64,000 nucleotides of DNA from Oscillospiraceae bacterium (lineage in GTDB: Bacteria; Bacillota; Clostridia; Oscillospirales; Oscillospiraceae), in assembly GCA_017538965.1 (NCBI GenBank), contig JAFYHU010000059.1, positions 1-64,000 on the forward strand, read 5' to 3'. The notes under the pieces are model-generated. The model saw nothing but the letters and a program-made list of their open reading frames with translations. It did no database searches and was not told where the DNA came from. Shown here one piece after another: positions 14,824 through 23,489 of this stretch; the first letter of the stretch is position 1; each line of letters starts with the position of its first letter. A program made the position numbers and the translations under genes.

Positions 14824-14851
14824 ATTATATTCAAATATTTTGAAATTGCAA
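14824..14851 (-). promoter_or_regulatory. Promoter of the polysaccharide operon
   Basis: Minus strand TTGCAA (14846-14851), 16-nt spacer, TATAAT (14824-14829). The spacer holds the palindrome CAAATATTTTG or its complement, a possible operator. The leader would be about 77 nt. Confidence 0.6.
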
Positions 14852-14954
14852 GCTCTATTTCCGATATGTTCCAGCCTATGTGAATATTGCTTAAAATTCT
14901 GTCTCTTTTGGTGTATCATTTTGACAAGTTTTTCTTATATCATATGCCAAACAG

Positions 14955-15002
14955 AACAGCGCAAAAGGAAAGATAAGGTTCTCCCTTTTGCGCCGTGCTG
15001 TT
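14955..15002 (-). terminator. Terminator of the HTH-DUF3990 operon
   Basis: A 10-bp perfect core stem GCGCAAAAGG/CCTTTTGCGC (14959-14968 with 14984-14993) with further partial pairing, 40-90 nt after the stop at 15044. T-rich sequence follows on the minus strand. Confidence 0.65.
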
Positions 15003-15011
15003 TGTTTCTTA

Positions 15012-15031
15012 TGAGTCACGGGGACAGGTTC
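15012..15031. repeat. TGAGTCA palindromic repeat, copy 1
   Basis: TGAGTCACGG-GGACAGGTT-CC pattern just after the stop of the gene at 15044. Other copies lie near 16409, at 16569-16597 and at 55054-55082. Confidence 0.6.
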
Positions 15032-15043
15032 CCTGACCCATTT

Positions 15044-15457
15044 TTAATGTCTCTGTCTGCTGATTTCTATCAGGTCATCGATTGCAAGCTCCGGGTCGAA
15101 GGTGTGGAACGCCGGATAATTCCGTTTCATGGTTTTTGCCGGAGCCCGCCGATAGATCTTTCTGCTTTTTTCCTTGCGCGAACAGGCCCAGTAACGATAC
15201 AGATATCCGATCCAGTACAGAACCTCCGGGTTGTATTTTTCACCTGTCGTACTCAGAACTTTTTCATCCTTCAGTTCATCCAGGAGATATTCCTCTCCCA
15301 TCCATTGCAGCTTATTATACGGAGAATCCAGATGTTCCGCGACCTCTGAATTCATAAATTCCCGGATAAAGCTTTCGCTGGCATATGCGGAAGAGCGTTC
15401 AAACAAACGGCCCTGGATATCACAGAGTTTCAGTTGAATGCTGTCCACGGTGCTCAT
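15044..15457 (-). CDS. Partner protein of HTH-DUF3990
   Basis: A 137-residue protein of unknown function overlapping the end of the HTH-DUF3990 gene by 38 nt. It shares the spaced pattern S-x3-E-x-L-x6-L-x3-G-x2-Y-x2-D with the 71-residue partner of the other DUF3990 gene (5240-5455). This suggests a conserved accessory or antitoxin family with a variable tail, here basic (RKEKSRKIYRRAPAKTMKR). The ATG is one base after GGGGAGG; a GTG three codons later has better spacing and may be the real start. Confidence 0.6.
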   Translation of the reverse strand: MSTVDSIQLKLCDIQGRLFERSSAYASESFIREFMNSEVAEHLDSPYNKLQWMGEEYLLDELKDEKVLSTTGEKYNPEVLYWIGYLYRYWACSRKEKSRKIYRRAPAKTMKRNYPAFHTFDPELAIDDLIEISRQRH

Positions 15458-16334
15458 TCCTCCCCTCTGTTGCTTCTTTCAGGATTTCATCAAAGAAAAG
15501 ACCTTCCCTTCGATAGTCTCTGCAGATTTCATTCGCAAGGTTTACGCCCTTCACACGATTGGATTCGCTCAGATCACGAAGGAAGACTCTCTCCAGATAA
15601 GACAATCCAATCTCGGTTTCAATCTTCACCTGCTTACATGCTTTCCCGGTAATCGCAACATACTGCTGCCCGAGCTGAAGTGCAGCCAAGCTCATGACAA
15701 GCGCCTTATCCGTAATATTTCCCAGAAAGAAGTTATCCAAAACATAGAACATACGGTCGTTTGCAATGCTGCCGACAATCACATCATACCCTTTTTCCAT
15801 CTCCGCATACCGTTCATACAGTTCCGTTCCTCTGACTTCATCCATCTTCCCTCTGTTGAATGCCACCAGCATCGCCCATTCCAAATCGGGGCTGACCTTC
15901 AAAACCCGCAAACCCTTCAGATCCATGCTTATCACATAGAATTTCGATTGTTCAAAATCGCTGATCAGCGTTAACGGCTGATTGGGTTCCGTTCCCATGT
16001 AGAATCCCCTGCCAAAGTCACATCTCTCCCTGCTGATCGGAGCAATCGGTCCTTTTATTCCGGACTTTGATCCATGGTAAAGAATCAGTCTCCCGGTTTG
16101 TTTCCTGATCCCCGATACCGCTTCTTCGATTTTTTTCCGAATAATATCTTCCAGGTCAACACCCTTTTCCCTGCAGATATCATACAAACGCAGTTGTGCG
16201 GCTTTGTTTGGGCTGGAATGGTCATTTTCCCACCTGTTTACCGTTGCGAAGGAGATCCCGATCATTTTCGCCAACTCTTCCTGGCTGACATTCATGCGAT
16301 TTCTGATTTCCAAAATAAGATTCTGCATGGCCAC
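15420..16334 (-). CDS. XRE-type HTH fused to DUF3990 (ADP-ribosyltransferase-like)
   Basis: A 304-residue two-domain protein. Residues 1-65 form an XRE helix-turn-helix (RNRMNVSQEELAKMIGISFA, then TVNRWENDHSSPN). Residues from about 80 are DUF3990: LILYHGSKSGIKGP, CDFGRGFYMGTEPNQPL and the family's YDVIVGSIANDRMFYVLDNF. The fusion puts an operator-binding domain on the toxin-like domain, so it may autoregulate through the palindrome at 16342-16380. AAAGGAGG precedes the ATG. Cytoplasmic; enzymatic activity inferred from family. Confidence 0.8.
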   Translation of the reverse strand: MAMQNLILEIRNRMNVSQEELAKMIGISFATVNRWENDHSSPNKAAQLRLYDICREKGVDLEDIIRKKIEEAVSGIRKQTGRLILYHGSKSGIKGPIAPISRERCDFGRGFYMGTEPNQPLTLISDFEQSKFYVISMDLKGLRVLKVSPDLEWAMLVAFNRGKMDEVRGTELYERYAEMEKGYDVIVGSIANDRMFYVLDNFFLGNITDKALVMSLAALQLGQQYVAITGKACKQVKIETEIGLSYLERVFLRDLSESNRVKGVNLANEICRDYRREGLFFDEILKEATEGRNEHRGQHSTETL

Positions 16335-16341
16335 CTCCTTT

Positions 16342-16391
16342 TATAACATTTATTATGTTTTAATTATAATATTTGTTATATTCCAAGTCAA
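16342..16391 (-). promoter_or_regulatory. Promoter and palindromic operator of HTH-DUF3990
   Basis: Minus strand TTGACT (16386-16391), 17-nt spacer, TATAAT (16363-16368). A 39-bp inverted repeat with ends TATAACA/TGTTATA (16342-16380) covers the -10 and much of the spacer. This is the layout of an autorepressor site. Confidence 0.7.
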
Positions 16392-16404
16392 GTCTTTCTA
16401 TTCA

Positions 16405-16601
16405 TACGAGTCACGGAGACAGGTTCCCTGTGGCTCCGGCAGGCCTGCGACCCCGACTGCAGGTGATAACTCCGAATTCTCACCCCTGTTGGAGGCATCC
16501 CTCCCTTTACTTTTCAAGTTGTCAAGAAACTTGTTTGTAAAGTATTTTACAATTATGTTTTGAATCTGTGAGTCAAGGGGGTAGGTTCCTTGACTCATGG
16601 C
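16405..16601. other. Spacer between TA operons with TGAGTCA repeats
   Basis: No gene. A partial repeat copy lies near 16409-16433 and a clean one at 16569-16597 (10-bp stem TGAGTCAAGG/CCTTGACTCA) four bases past the AbiEii stop, where it may act as a transcript end. Confidence 0.6.
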
Positions 16602-17516
16602 TTACTCCTTAAACAATCCAGATTCCGCAATCTTCCGTACGGCTTCAATTGCCGTCTCATAAAGAATCTGTTCTTCCAGGATTCTCGATGTCACGCTTTC
16701 GTAATCAGCACGGTAAACATCATCGTTTATGATGTCCTTCAGTATTCCCGGCACATCCACACCCGGTTGCGCGGAATGGCAGATGCTTACATTTTTCGCT
16801 CTGACTTCACGTACTTCCTTGATGAGCTTTCGAAGGTTATCGTTCATCGGGACAAAAGGGAGCAGCTTGTATATGTCATAGATATGCCTTGAGTGTCTGT
16901 GCACGTCGCCCTTCATGTGATAATCACAAATTGCGAAGACCTTATCAACCATGGTTCTGTCGATCCCCTGCACTTTCATCTCAAAAGGCAACAATCCATA
17001 GGCTTCCACCATCTCCAGCGCTTCCGTCTGTATTATGTCCCCAACATAGCTGTGGACCGGAAGAATCACTGTGGGGAAAGAGACCTCAGCAAAAGAAGTC
17101 TCAAGGATGACCGTAGGCTGTAAATCAACATTCAGCTTTTCAGTGATGGTTTCGTAAGCCATCAGGTACTTGTTGTAACTCCTGCGGCTTCGGGTTTCCT
17201 CAATATTCGGAATGGTTATGCCCAGCTCTTCGGCGACTGCTTTAACGGCATCCTTGACTTTCCCCATCTGCCCCTGGGACAGTTTCGTGTCAATCGTCAC
17301 ATCAATGTCTTCCGAAAAACGGTTAATCACCTTATGACATTTTGAGAGTGAGGTTCCTCCTTTGAATACGATGAAAGGAAGTCTCTCCTTTAAGCCCTTC
17401 AGGATAAGCGTCACATAATAATCCTTCTCAACAGCATCCGGAGTAAGTCGGTTTTGATCCGCAGCATAGAGCACCGCGTTTCTGAATTCTTCTTTGTTGT
17501 CATGTAGCCACGCCAT
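16602..17516 (-). CDS. AbiEii-type nucleotidyltransferase toxin
   Basis: A 304-residue AbiEii/DUF1814 protein. The fold is a DNA-polymerase-beta-type nucleotidyltransferase; known relatives arrest growth by modifying tRNA ends. Signatures are VEKDYYVTLILKGL, FKGGTSLSKCHKVINRFSED then IDVTID (the GGTSLSK and SEDID motifs), and the later basic block ending HSRHIYDIYKL. Its start lies 17 nt inside the AbiEi gene, the usual AbiE arrangement. The pair is a type IV TA/abortive infection system. Confidence 0.9.
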   Translation of the reverse strand: MAWLHDNKEEFRNAVLYAADQNRLTPDAVEKDYYVTLILKGLKERLPFIVFKGGTSLSKCHKVINRFSEDIDVTIDTKLSQGQMGKVKDAVKAVAEELGITIPNIEETRSRRSYNKYLMAYETITEKLNVDLQPTVILETSFAEVSFPTVILPVHSYVGDIIQTEALEMVEAYGLLPFEMKVQGIDRTMVDKVFAICDYHMKGDVHRHSRHIYDIYKLLPFVPMNDNLRKLIKEVREVRAKNVSICHSAQPGVDVPGILKDIINDDVYRADYESVTSRILEEQILYETAIEAVRKIAESGLFKE

Positions 17517-18141
17517 TTAACAACCCCACCTCATACATATTTCTGTAAATCTTATCCGGATAATATGAGAGATACTGCCGCAACGTGTCAAAGTTCAGGC
17601 CGCTTGTTTTCATATAACCTGTAAGCCGCGCTGTCAGTTTCTCCCCCTCCAGTTCAGAGATATCGCTCACTTCTTTTATCAGGTCAAGGAACTGCAAAGC
17701 CTTCACATTACCGTCATTCACTTCGACATACGGCCGTCTGAGAATAACCCTCCGATTCCCAAGCGTTGTATCCCGATAATCTGTTGTAGCCTTGTTCGTA
17801 TACACCTCATAAACCATCGGAACCTGGGTGGTAAGGCCGAGCTGATTGGCAAACATCATACCACTCAGATAACCGCAACGGTTCTTACCGTCTGTCAGGT
17901 ATTTCTTCCGGATTACCTCGTCCGGCGACAGCATGGAGCCGAAACGAAACATAGATTTTTTAGGGAGATAGTAGATGCCTGTATCAAAGCGTTTAAGCCG
18001 CCCATCTTCTGTCAGCTTCTTCATCTGCTGGCGAAGAGAAGCAGGCTTCATTCCGGGGATACTGATCTCTGACAGAAAAATAGGCTCGTTCTGGTTGTAG
18101 TTTTCCTGCAGATAGCTATATACCTCTTCGATCTGTGCCAT
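17500..18141 (-). CDS. AbiEi-type antitoxin / transcriptional regulator
   Basis: A 213-residue AbiEi-like (DUF6088-type) protein with an N-terminal winged helix (SLRQQMKKLTEDGRLKRFDT, then GIYYLP) and a C-terminal antitoxin domain. It should repress its operon and counteract AbiEii without direct toxin binding. ATG 18141 is chosen because GGAGG lies just upstream; a longer frame to 18270 would begin upstream of the predicted -35 box. AT-richer than the neighbouring dapF-like gene. Confidence 0.87.
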   Translation of the reverse strand: MAQIEEVYSYLQENYNQNEPIFLSEISIPGMKPASLRQQMKKLTEDGRLKRFDTGIYYLPKKSMFRFGSMLSPDEVIRKKYLTDGKNRCGYLSGMMFANQLGLTTQVPMVYEVYTNKATTDYRDTTLGNRRVILRRPYVEVNDGNVKALQFLDLIKEVSDISELEGEKLTARLTGYMKTSGLNFDTLRQYLSYYPDKIYRNMYEVGLLNGVAT

Positions 18142-18193
18142 ATTCGCTTCCTCCTTTCTATAACATTTTAGAAGCTTTATTTTCTCGTCTGTT

Positions 18194-18222
18194 ATTCTAC
18201 ACCGGAAGAGGCCTTTTTGCAA
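18194..18222 (-). promoter_or_regulatory. Promoter of the AbiE operon
   Basis: Minus strand TTGCAA (18217-18222), 17-nt spacer, TAGAAT (18194-18199), about 50 nt before the AbiEi start. Confidence 0.5.
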
Positions 18223-18273
18223 GCCCCAGGGGCAACACTTTTTATGAAAGAAAAACACGAATATAATCAAAAA

Positions 18274-18311
18274 GCCCGCAGGATTACGATGATACGGTAA
18301 TCTCAGCGGGC
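18274..18311 (-). terminator. Terminator of the amino-acid ABC/racemase operon
   Basis: GCCCGC/GCGGGC with an inner GATTAC/GTAATC pairing, followed on the minus strand by TTTTT. It lies 10 nt after the racemase stop at 18322. Confidence 0.8.
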
Positions 18312-18321
18312 CTTTGCGCCA

Positions 18322-19155
18322 TTATTTGTTTAAAAATGGGGAATCTTCGTCATATTCGGCGATCAGTTTCGTTCGGCCGTGCAGAACGGTCGGGCCGTTC
18401 GGACGACTTTCGACACGGAGCGTCCCGCCCGGCTGCTCAAGCGAGAGTTTCACAGGGGCGTCTGTCCTTCCGGCCAAAGCCATGCCCACGGCAGCACTGC
18501 CGGAGGCGCAGGAGTTCTCCCAGAAGAGGGTGTCGGAGGCGGGGATGTGGACAAGCGGGGTAAGGCGGCAGGCATTGTCCAGAAACATCAGTCCGAGGCC
18601 GGAAACAGCGAGCATCCGGGCCCACTCACGCACGGCACGCTCGGCGGCAGGACGGTCGGCGAGCAGGGAGAAAAAGGGAGATTCGGGTTCGACGATCAGA
18701 TGCGAGATTCCCTCCATCCGTACCAGGGGGAGCGACCCCCGCAGGCCGCCGAAGCAGAAATCCGTTTTCCCGATCCCCTGCGCGGGCGGCATCCGCACCG
18801 CCGCGGACCAGCAGCGCAGTTCCTCTGCCCGCAGCCGAACTTCGACCGGCTGACTCGCGCCCGAAACCCGGAGCAGCAGAGCAGCCTCGACGTCCGATTC
18901 CGGCGGCCGGCGGAGAAGCGTCAGGGCGGCGGCGCACATCGAGGCGTTGCCGCAGAATTCGCCCCCCGCCATACGCAGGGAGGGCAGCCCGGGAGCATCC
19001 GGAAGGGTCAGAAAGCCGACCTGTTCGACCTCGGGCCGGCGGCGCATGATGTCGGCCGCGACGGCCGGTTGGAGCGAAGCTTCAACAGGACTCTCCGCCA
19101 GGGCGGTGATGTTTCCCGTCGGGTCAAAGATGCAGTAGTGCAGAGAGTTGCCCAT
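18322..19155 (-). CDS. DapF-fold amino-acid epimerase/racemase
   Basis: A 277-residue member of the diaminopimelate epimerase superfamily. The two catalytic cysteines sit in MAGGEFCGNASMCAA (near residue 70) and WENSCASGSAAVGMAL (near 220). The first motif differs from canonical DapF (EMCGNG) and is closer to relatives that racemise other amino acids, such as histidine racemases. Its start overlaps the last base of an amino-acid ABC ATPase gene, so it is the last gene of a transporter operon. Racemisation of the imported amino acid is inferred; a true DapF role cannot be excluded. Confidence 0.75.
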   Translation of the reverse strand: MGNSLHYCIFDPTGNITALAESPVEASLQPAVAADIMRRRPEVEQVGFLTLPDAPGLPSLRMAGGEFCGNASMCAAALTLLRRPPESDVEAALLLRVSGASQPVEVRLRAEELRCWSAAVRMPPAQGIGKTDFCFGGLRGSLPLVRMEGISHLIVEPESPFFSLLADRPAAERAVREWARMLAVSGLGLMFLDNACRLTPLVHIPASDTLFWENSCASGSAAVGMALAGRTDAPVKLSLEQPGGTLRVESRPNGPTVLHGRTKLIAEYDEDSPFLNK

Positions 19156-19940
19156 TACCGTTCAAACACGCGCAGGAACTGGCGCGTGCGCTCTTCCTGC
19201 GGGTTTTCGAAGACCGCAATCGGGTCGCCCTGTTCGACAATGACGCCGCCGTCCATGAAAATCACACGGTTGCTGACTGCCTTGGCAAAGGGCATCTCGT
19301 GCGTGACGACGACCATGGTCATCTTCTCGTCTGCCAGCTGGCGGATGACCTTCAGGACTTCACCGGTCAACTCCGGGTCCAGCGCCGAGGTCGGCTCATC
19401 AAAGTACATCACCTCCGGCCGCATGCAGAGCGCCCGTGCAATGGCGACACGCTGCTGCTGACCGCCGGACAGCTGGTAGGGGTAGGCGTTTTCCTTGCCC
19501 TCGAGGCCCATTTTCTTCAGCAGCTCCATCGCGCGATTGCGAACCTCGTCCCTGTTCTCTCCGTGCAGAATCGGCGCTTCGGAGACGTTCTTCAGGACGG
19601 AATAATGCGGAAACAGCTGAAAATTCTGGAAAACCAGTCCGAAGCGGGTCCGGAAGCGGTTCAGCTCGGCCTTGGAAGCATAAACGCCGTCCTTTACGGC
19701 ATACTGCCCGTCGTACAGGATATCGCCTCCGTCGGCAGTCTCAAGGAAAGAAGCGCAGCGAAGCAGGGTCGATTTTCCCGAACCCGAAGGTCCGATAATC
19801 GAAATCACGTTTCCTCTCTCGACAGACAGAGAAATATCCTTCAGGACGGAAGTGGAATCAAAAGCTTTCTGCAGACGGCGGATTTCCAGAATGCTGGGGG
19901 CCGCGGTATTTTCCGCGGGATTGTTTCTGTTGTCGGGCAT
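19155..19940 (-). CDS. Polar amino-acid ABC transporter ATPase (GlnQ-like)
   Basis: A 261-residue ABC ATPase. Walker A is GPSGSGKST, the signature [15 protein letters not shown], Walker [15 protein letters not shown] and the switch His lies in [11 protein letters not shown]. The GlnQ/HisP subfamily energises uptake of polar amino acids. ATG 19940 is preferred over 20006 because a run of G residues lies just upstream and the longer head overlaps the permease gene. It sits between the permease and racemase genes. Confidence 0.92.
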   Translation of the reverse strand: MPDNRNNPAENTAAPSILEIRRLQKAFDSTSVLKDISLSVERGNVISIIGPSGSGKSTLLRCASFLETADGGDILYDGQYAVKDGVYASKAELNRFRTRFGLVFQNFQLFPHYSVLKNVSEAPILHGENRDEVRNRAMELLKKMGLEGKENAYPYQLSGGQQQRVAIARALCMRPEVMYFDEPTSALDPELTGEVLKVIRQLADEKMTMVVVTHEMPFAKAVSNRVIFMDGGVIVEQGDPIAVFENPQEERTRQFLRVFER

Positions 19941-19953
19941 TTTTCTTCCCCCC

Positions 19954-20601
19954 TTACCGATAGTAGTCCAGTCTCTTCTCGATCCGGCCCATGACCCAGT
20001 CAACAATCACATTGAAGATGTAGTAGAAGGCACCGGCGACCAGGAAAGGCATGAAGCTCGTCTGGGAGTTCGCAATCTGTTTGCCGATGGTGAACATCTC
20101 CTGATAAGAGACGGTGAAGGCCAGAGAGGTGTCCTTGACAAGGGTCACCACCTCGTTGGTTACGCTCGGCATAATCCGCTTGATCACCTGCGGCAGAATG
20201 ATCCGCATGAAGGTCTGCAACTTGCTGTATCCCAGAACTTCGGCCGCCTCATACTGGCCGATCGGGATGGACTCGATCCCGCCGCGGTAGATTTCGGCAA
20301 AATAAGCCGCATAGTTGATGGAGAAGGCGATGACGACCGGAATCAGCTTGTTGCGGGCAACGGTCACTCCGAACAGGTAGTACGGGCCGTAGGTCACCGC
20401 AAGCAGCTGGAGCATCAGCGGCGTCCCGCGGAGAACATTGATGATAAAGCGGGTAACCGCCGAAACGACCTTGATTCTGCTCATGCGCAGCAGGGCTACA
20501 ATCATACCCAGCGGCAGTGAGAAAAGCAGGGTCAGGAAAAAGATGGCGCAGGTCTTGCTCAGGCCTTCGCTCATCTTGAGAATCATCGTCATTAAGGACA
20601 T
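19954..20601 (-). CDS. Polar amino-acid ABC transporter permease (HisM/GlnP family)
   Basis: A 215-residue membrane protein with about five helices and the HEQ-type coupling segment [20 protein letters not shown] that contacts the ATPase. [17 protein letters not shown] is typical of this family. It is separated from the substrate-binding gene by a 313-bp gap filled with repeats but should still belong to the same system. Confidence 0.92.
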   Translation of the reverse strand: MSLMTMILKMSEGLSKTCAIFFLTLLFSLPLGMIVALLRMSRIKVVSAVTRFIINVLRGTPLMLQLLAVTYGPYYLFGVTVARNKLIPVVIAFSINYAAYFAEIYRGGIESIPIGQYEAAEVLGYSKLQTFMRIILPQVIKRIMPSVTNEVVTLVKDTSLAFTVSYQEMFTIGKQIANSQTSFMPFLVAGAFYYIFNVIVDWVMGRIEKRLDYYR

Positions 20602-20914
20602 AGGGAAAACCTCGGTTGTTCGAAATCAGTATTTATGCAGCTGTCTGAAAATGCAGACAGGGGTTTGCTCCCAATCAGGCTGTTTTCCGCGTAATTGCAG
20701 GAAGCTGAGAACGGGCGCCTGCGGGCGCAGGGATTACGGAGCGATCTGGGGCAGCAAGCTTGGATCGTCACGCGTTTCTCGCGCGTCGTTATGCTCCCTA
20801 CGAATTGCCTCAAATGAAAGAGAAGCAAAATGCGCGGCGGGGAAAGGTTCGTGCGAGGTATCCTCTCCCCTTCCGCGCAATTGCAGAGGGTTCCGTACGG
20901 GATGAGTCTTCTCC
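20602..20914. repeat. Repeat-rich gap inside the ABC transporter locus
   Basis: No gene. It contains part of an R1 tail (20680-20716), an R2 palindrome whose loop carries an extra segment of roughly 40 bp (20738-20803), and a full R1 element at 20832-20900 (arms GCGCGG and CCGCGC, loop GTGCGAG). The repeats split the binding-protein gene from its permease. Confidence 0.8.
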
Positions 20915-21730
20915 TTACTTGGACAGGAAGATCAGGTTGTTGACGATCTCGGCGTATTCGGGCTTTTCGGCAATCTTGGCATAGGTGCCGTCGGCAACCA
21001 GGGCCTGAACGGCCGCATCGACCTGGGCACAGAGATCCGCATCGCCGGAGCGGAAGGCAATGCCGTACTGCTCGGCGCCAAGGTTCTCATCGATGACCGT
21101 AAGACCCGGGTGATCCTTAACATAGCTTGCCGCAACAGGCATATCGACAAACACGGCATCCACCGCGCCGCCTTCGAGTTCGGTGAAGCACTTCAGGAAG
21201 CTGTCACAGGTCAGCACGTTCTCAAAGGTCGCTGCCATGTCGGCAAGATCATTGTTCAGCAGGTTCTCGCCCGAGGTACCCAGCTGGACAGCTACCACCT
21301 TGCCGGCGAGATCCGCGGAAGAAGCAAACCCGCTGTCGGCCTTGACGACCAGAACCTGAGTATTGTCATAGTAGGGCGCCGAAATCACATAGCCGGCTTC
21401 CTTCATGCTGTCGAGGATGGTCATGCCGGACCAGACGCAGTCGCATTCCTTGGAATCAAGCTGAACGAGCTTCTCGTCCCAGTTCACGCCGAAAATCTTC
21501 ATCTCCCAGCCCAGCTTGTCGCAGACAGCCTGGCAGACTTCGACATCAAAGCCGGTGTAATTGCCGTCATCGCCCAGATAGCTGAAGGGCGGATATTCGG
21601 GGTCGATGCCCATGATGAAGGTAGTGGGTTCCGCTTCTGCAGGAGCAGCAGCCGGTGCAGCGGACTCGCCGCAGGCACAAAGCGCGAAAACCATGCACAG
21701 GGCAAGCAGAATGGCAAATGTCTTTTTCAT
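20915..21730 (-). CDS. Amino-acid ABC transporter substrate-binding lipoprotein
   Basis: A 271-residue family 3 solute-binding protein. The lipoprotein signal MKKTFAILLALCMVFALCAC ends in the lipobox LCAC. Mature features include FIMGIDPEYPPFSYLGDDGN, GFDVEVCQAVCDKLGW and CDCVWSGMTILDSMKEAG, the usual amino-acid-binding pattern. It is the first gene of the transporter operon and is promoted from 21784-21811. Substrate unknown; the terminal racemase gene hints at a chiral amino acid processed after uptake. Confidence 0.93.
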   Translation of the reverse strand: MKKTFAILLALCMVFALCACGESAAPAAAPAEAEPTTFIMGIDPEYPPFSYLGDDGNYTGFDVEVCQAVCDKLGWEMKIFGVNWDEKLVQLDSKECDCVWSGMTILDSMKEAGYVISAPYYDNTQVLVVKADSGFASSADLAGKVVAVQLGTSGENLLNNDLADMAATFENVLTCDSFLKCFTELEGGAVDAVFVDMPVAASYVKDHPGLTVIDENLGAEQYGIAFRSGDADLCAQVDAAVQALVADGTYAKIAEKPEYAEIVNNLIFLSK

Positions 21731-21783
21731 GTTTTGTCCTCCGTTAAAGAAATGAAAGAGCTTACGCTCTTCTTTGCGCTAAC

Positions 21784-21811
21784 ATAATACCACATTAGCG
21801 AAATAAAGCAA
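21784..21811 (-). promoter_or_regulatory. Promoter of the amino-acid ABC operon
   Basis: Minus strand TTGCTT (21806-21811), 16-nt spacer, TATTAT (21784-21789). A small hairpin AAGAGC/GCTCTT follows in the leader near 21760-21775. Confidence 0.55.
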
Positions 21812-21836
21812 GCTTTTTTTACGGGAACCCGTACGC

Positions 21837-21865
21837 TTGACAAGCACAGCGGGATCGGCTAAACT
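21837..21865 (+). promoter_or_regulatory. Promoter of the alpha-galactosidase gene
   Basis: TTGACA (21837-21842), 17-nt spacer, TAAACT (21860-21865). It diverges from the ABC operon promoter about 30 bp away. An ATG at 21873 would leave almost no leader, which supports the start at 21906. Confidence 0.65.
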
Positions 21866-21905
21866 ATGGCACAGCATTTTGAACTTCCCGGAAAGGAAAG
21901 CTGCC

Positions 21906-23489
21906 ATGGCAACATTAAGCTATCAGATTCAGTTTGAAAACAATCTCCCGACGGTCAGCGGCACCCGCGAAATCACCGCAGGCGCCAACCGGATTGTCGA
22001 ACGGCTTCCCGAAGGAACGCTGCGCAAAATAACAGCCGTTATGCATCTGCAGACCTCCGCGGCGGAGAGAATTTTCATGAACGGTTTTCAGTCCTGGACC
22101 TTCTGCCCCGAGCTGGATCGAATGGGCTTCACAAAAAGGATGGCGCATGTTCCTCAGTTCATCATTGACTACTACGGGCTTGAGCGCTACGGCGACTACT
22201 ATTTTGTCGATTATCCCGAAACCCCCGGCGTCAGCCACGGCGAAAGCTGGTGTTACTTCCGTCAGGGAAAGCGCTTTCGTCTCCTGGCCTCGCTGGATGA
22301 GCGACCGGGTTATACCCTCTTCACCTATGACAGCCGCACCGGCACCCTGCGCATAGAACGCGACTGCGCCGGTCTCCGTGTCTGCGGAGCCTTTCATGCC
22401 TTTGATCTCTTCTGGGCTGAGGGCAGCGAAAACGCGGTCTTCGATGCCTGGTTTTCCGCAATGGAAATCCGGCCCCGCACGACGGAGCCGATTGCCGGTT
22501 ATACCAGCTGGTACAACCGCTATGAAAACATTTCTCAGACTTCGATTCTTGAGGATCTGCATGGCTGTGCCGGCAGGCTGAAGCCGGGTGACGTCTTTCA
22601 GATCGACGACGGATGGGAACCGACCGTGGGCGACTGGCTGGAAGCGCATGTCATCCGCTTCCCCCGCGGCATGAAACAGGCCGCCGATGATATCCACGCA
22701 GCAGGCTTCCGGGCCGGGCTCTGGCTTGCGCCCTTCGTGGTCACCAAAAAGTCAGAGATCTGGCAGCGGCACCCCGACTGGCTGCTTCAGGTTGATGGCA
22801 AGCCATGGTACTGCGGCTGCAACTGGGGCGGTTTCTATTCCCTCGACATCGACAATCCGGAGGTACAGGCGTATCTGCGCCGGGTTTTTGACCGCGTGCT
22901 GAACGAGTGGGGCTATGATCTCGTGAAGCTGGACTTTCTCTATGCGGCCGCGCCTTTCGGAAACGAGAACGAAAGCCGGGCGGGACGCATGATCCGGGCG
23001 ATGGAGTTCCTGCGCGAACTCTGCGGCGAGAAAAAGATTCTCGGCTGCGGTGTGCCCCTGATGCCGGCCTTCGGTCTGGTGGACTACTGCCGTATCGGCT
23101 GTGACGTTTCGCTGGACTGGAATGACAGCTGGCTGATGCAGCATGCCCACCGCGAAAGGATTTCTACCCGGCAGTCCATACTCAACACGATCTACCGCCG
23201 CGAGCTGAACGGACGCGCCTTTCTGAACGATCCGGACGTTTTCTTTCTGCGGGAGGAGAACCTGAAGCTGACCGAGGAAGAGAAAACCAAGCTTGCCACG
23301 GTCAACGCGCTGTTCGGCGGCGTTCTGTTCCATTCCGACAACATGGCGCTGTACGGCAAGCCCCAGCAGGACTTCTACTCGTATCTTCTGCGTCTGCGGG
23401 ACAGCGATTATGTCCGCGTTGAAACTGAGGGCGGGCTCACCGTAAAATACCGCCTGGACGGCACCGTCCGCAGACTGCGGGTTGAATAG
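21906..23489 (+). CDS. GH36-type alpha-galactosidase (melibiase)
   Basis: A 527-residue glycoside hydrolase family 36 enzyme, shorter than the usual 700 residues but with the complete barrel. Signatures are YTSWYNRYENISQTSI, FQIDDGWEPTVGDWLE, GLWLAPFVV, YDLVKLDFLYAA (nucleophile Asp) and CRIGCDVSLDW (acid/base Asp). It has no signal peptide, so it likely acts on oligosaccharides inside the cell. The ATG at 21906 follows GGAAAGGAAAG. No transporter gene accompanies it. Confidence 0.88.
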   Translation: MATLSYQIQFENNLPTVSGTREITAGANRIVERLPEGTLRKITAVMHLQTSAAERIFMNGFQSWTFCPELDRMGFTKRMAHVPQFIIDYYGLERYGDYYFVDYPETPGVSHGESWCYFRQGKRFRLLASLDERPGYTLFTYDSRTGTLRIERDCAGLRVCGAFHAFDLFWAEGSENAVFDAWFSAMEIRPRTTEPIAGYTSWYNRYENISQTSILEDLHGCAGRLKPGDVFQIDDGWEPTVGDWLEAHVIRFPRGMKQAADDIHAAGFRAGLWLAPFVVTKKSEIWQRHPDWLLQVDGKPWYCGCNWGGFYSLDIDNPEVQAYLRRVFDRVLNEWGYDLVKLDFLYAAAPFGNENESRAGRMIRAMEFLRELCGEKKILGCGVPLMPAFGLVDYCRIGCDVSLDWNDSWLMQHAHRERISTRQSILNTIYRRELNGRAFLNDPDVFFLREENLKLTEEEKTKLATVNALFGGVLFHSDNMALYGKPQQDFYSYLLRLRDSDYVRVETEGGLTVKYRLDGTVRRLRVE

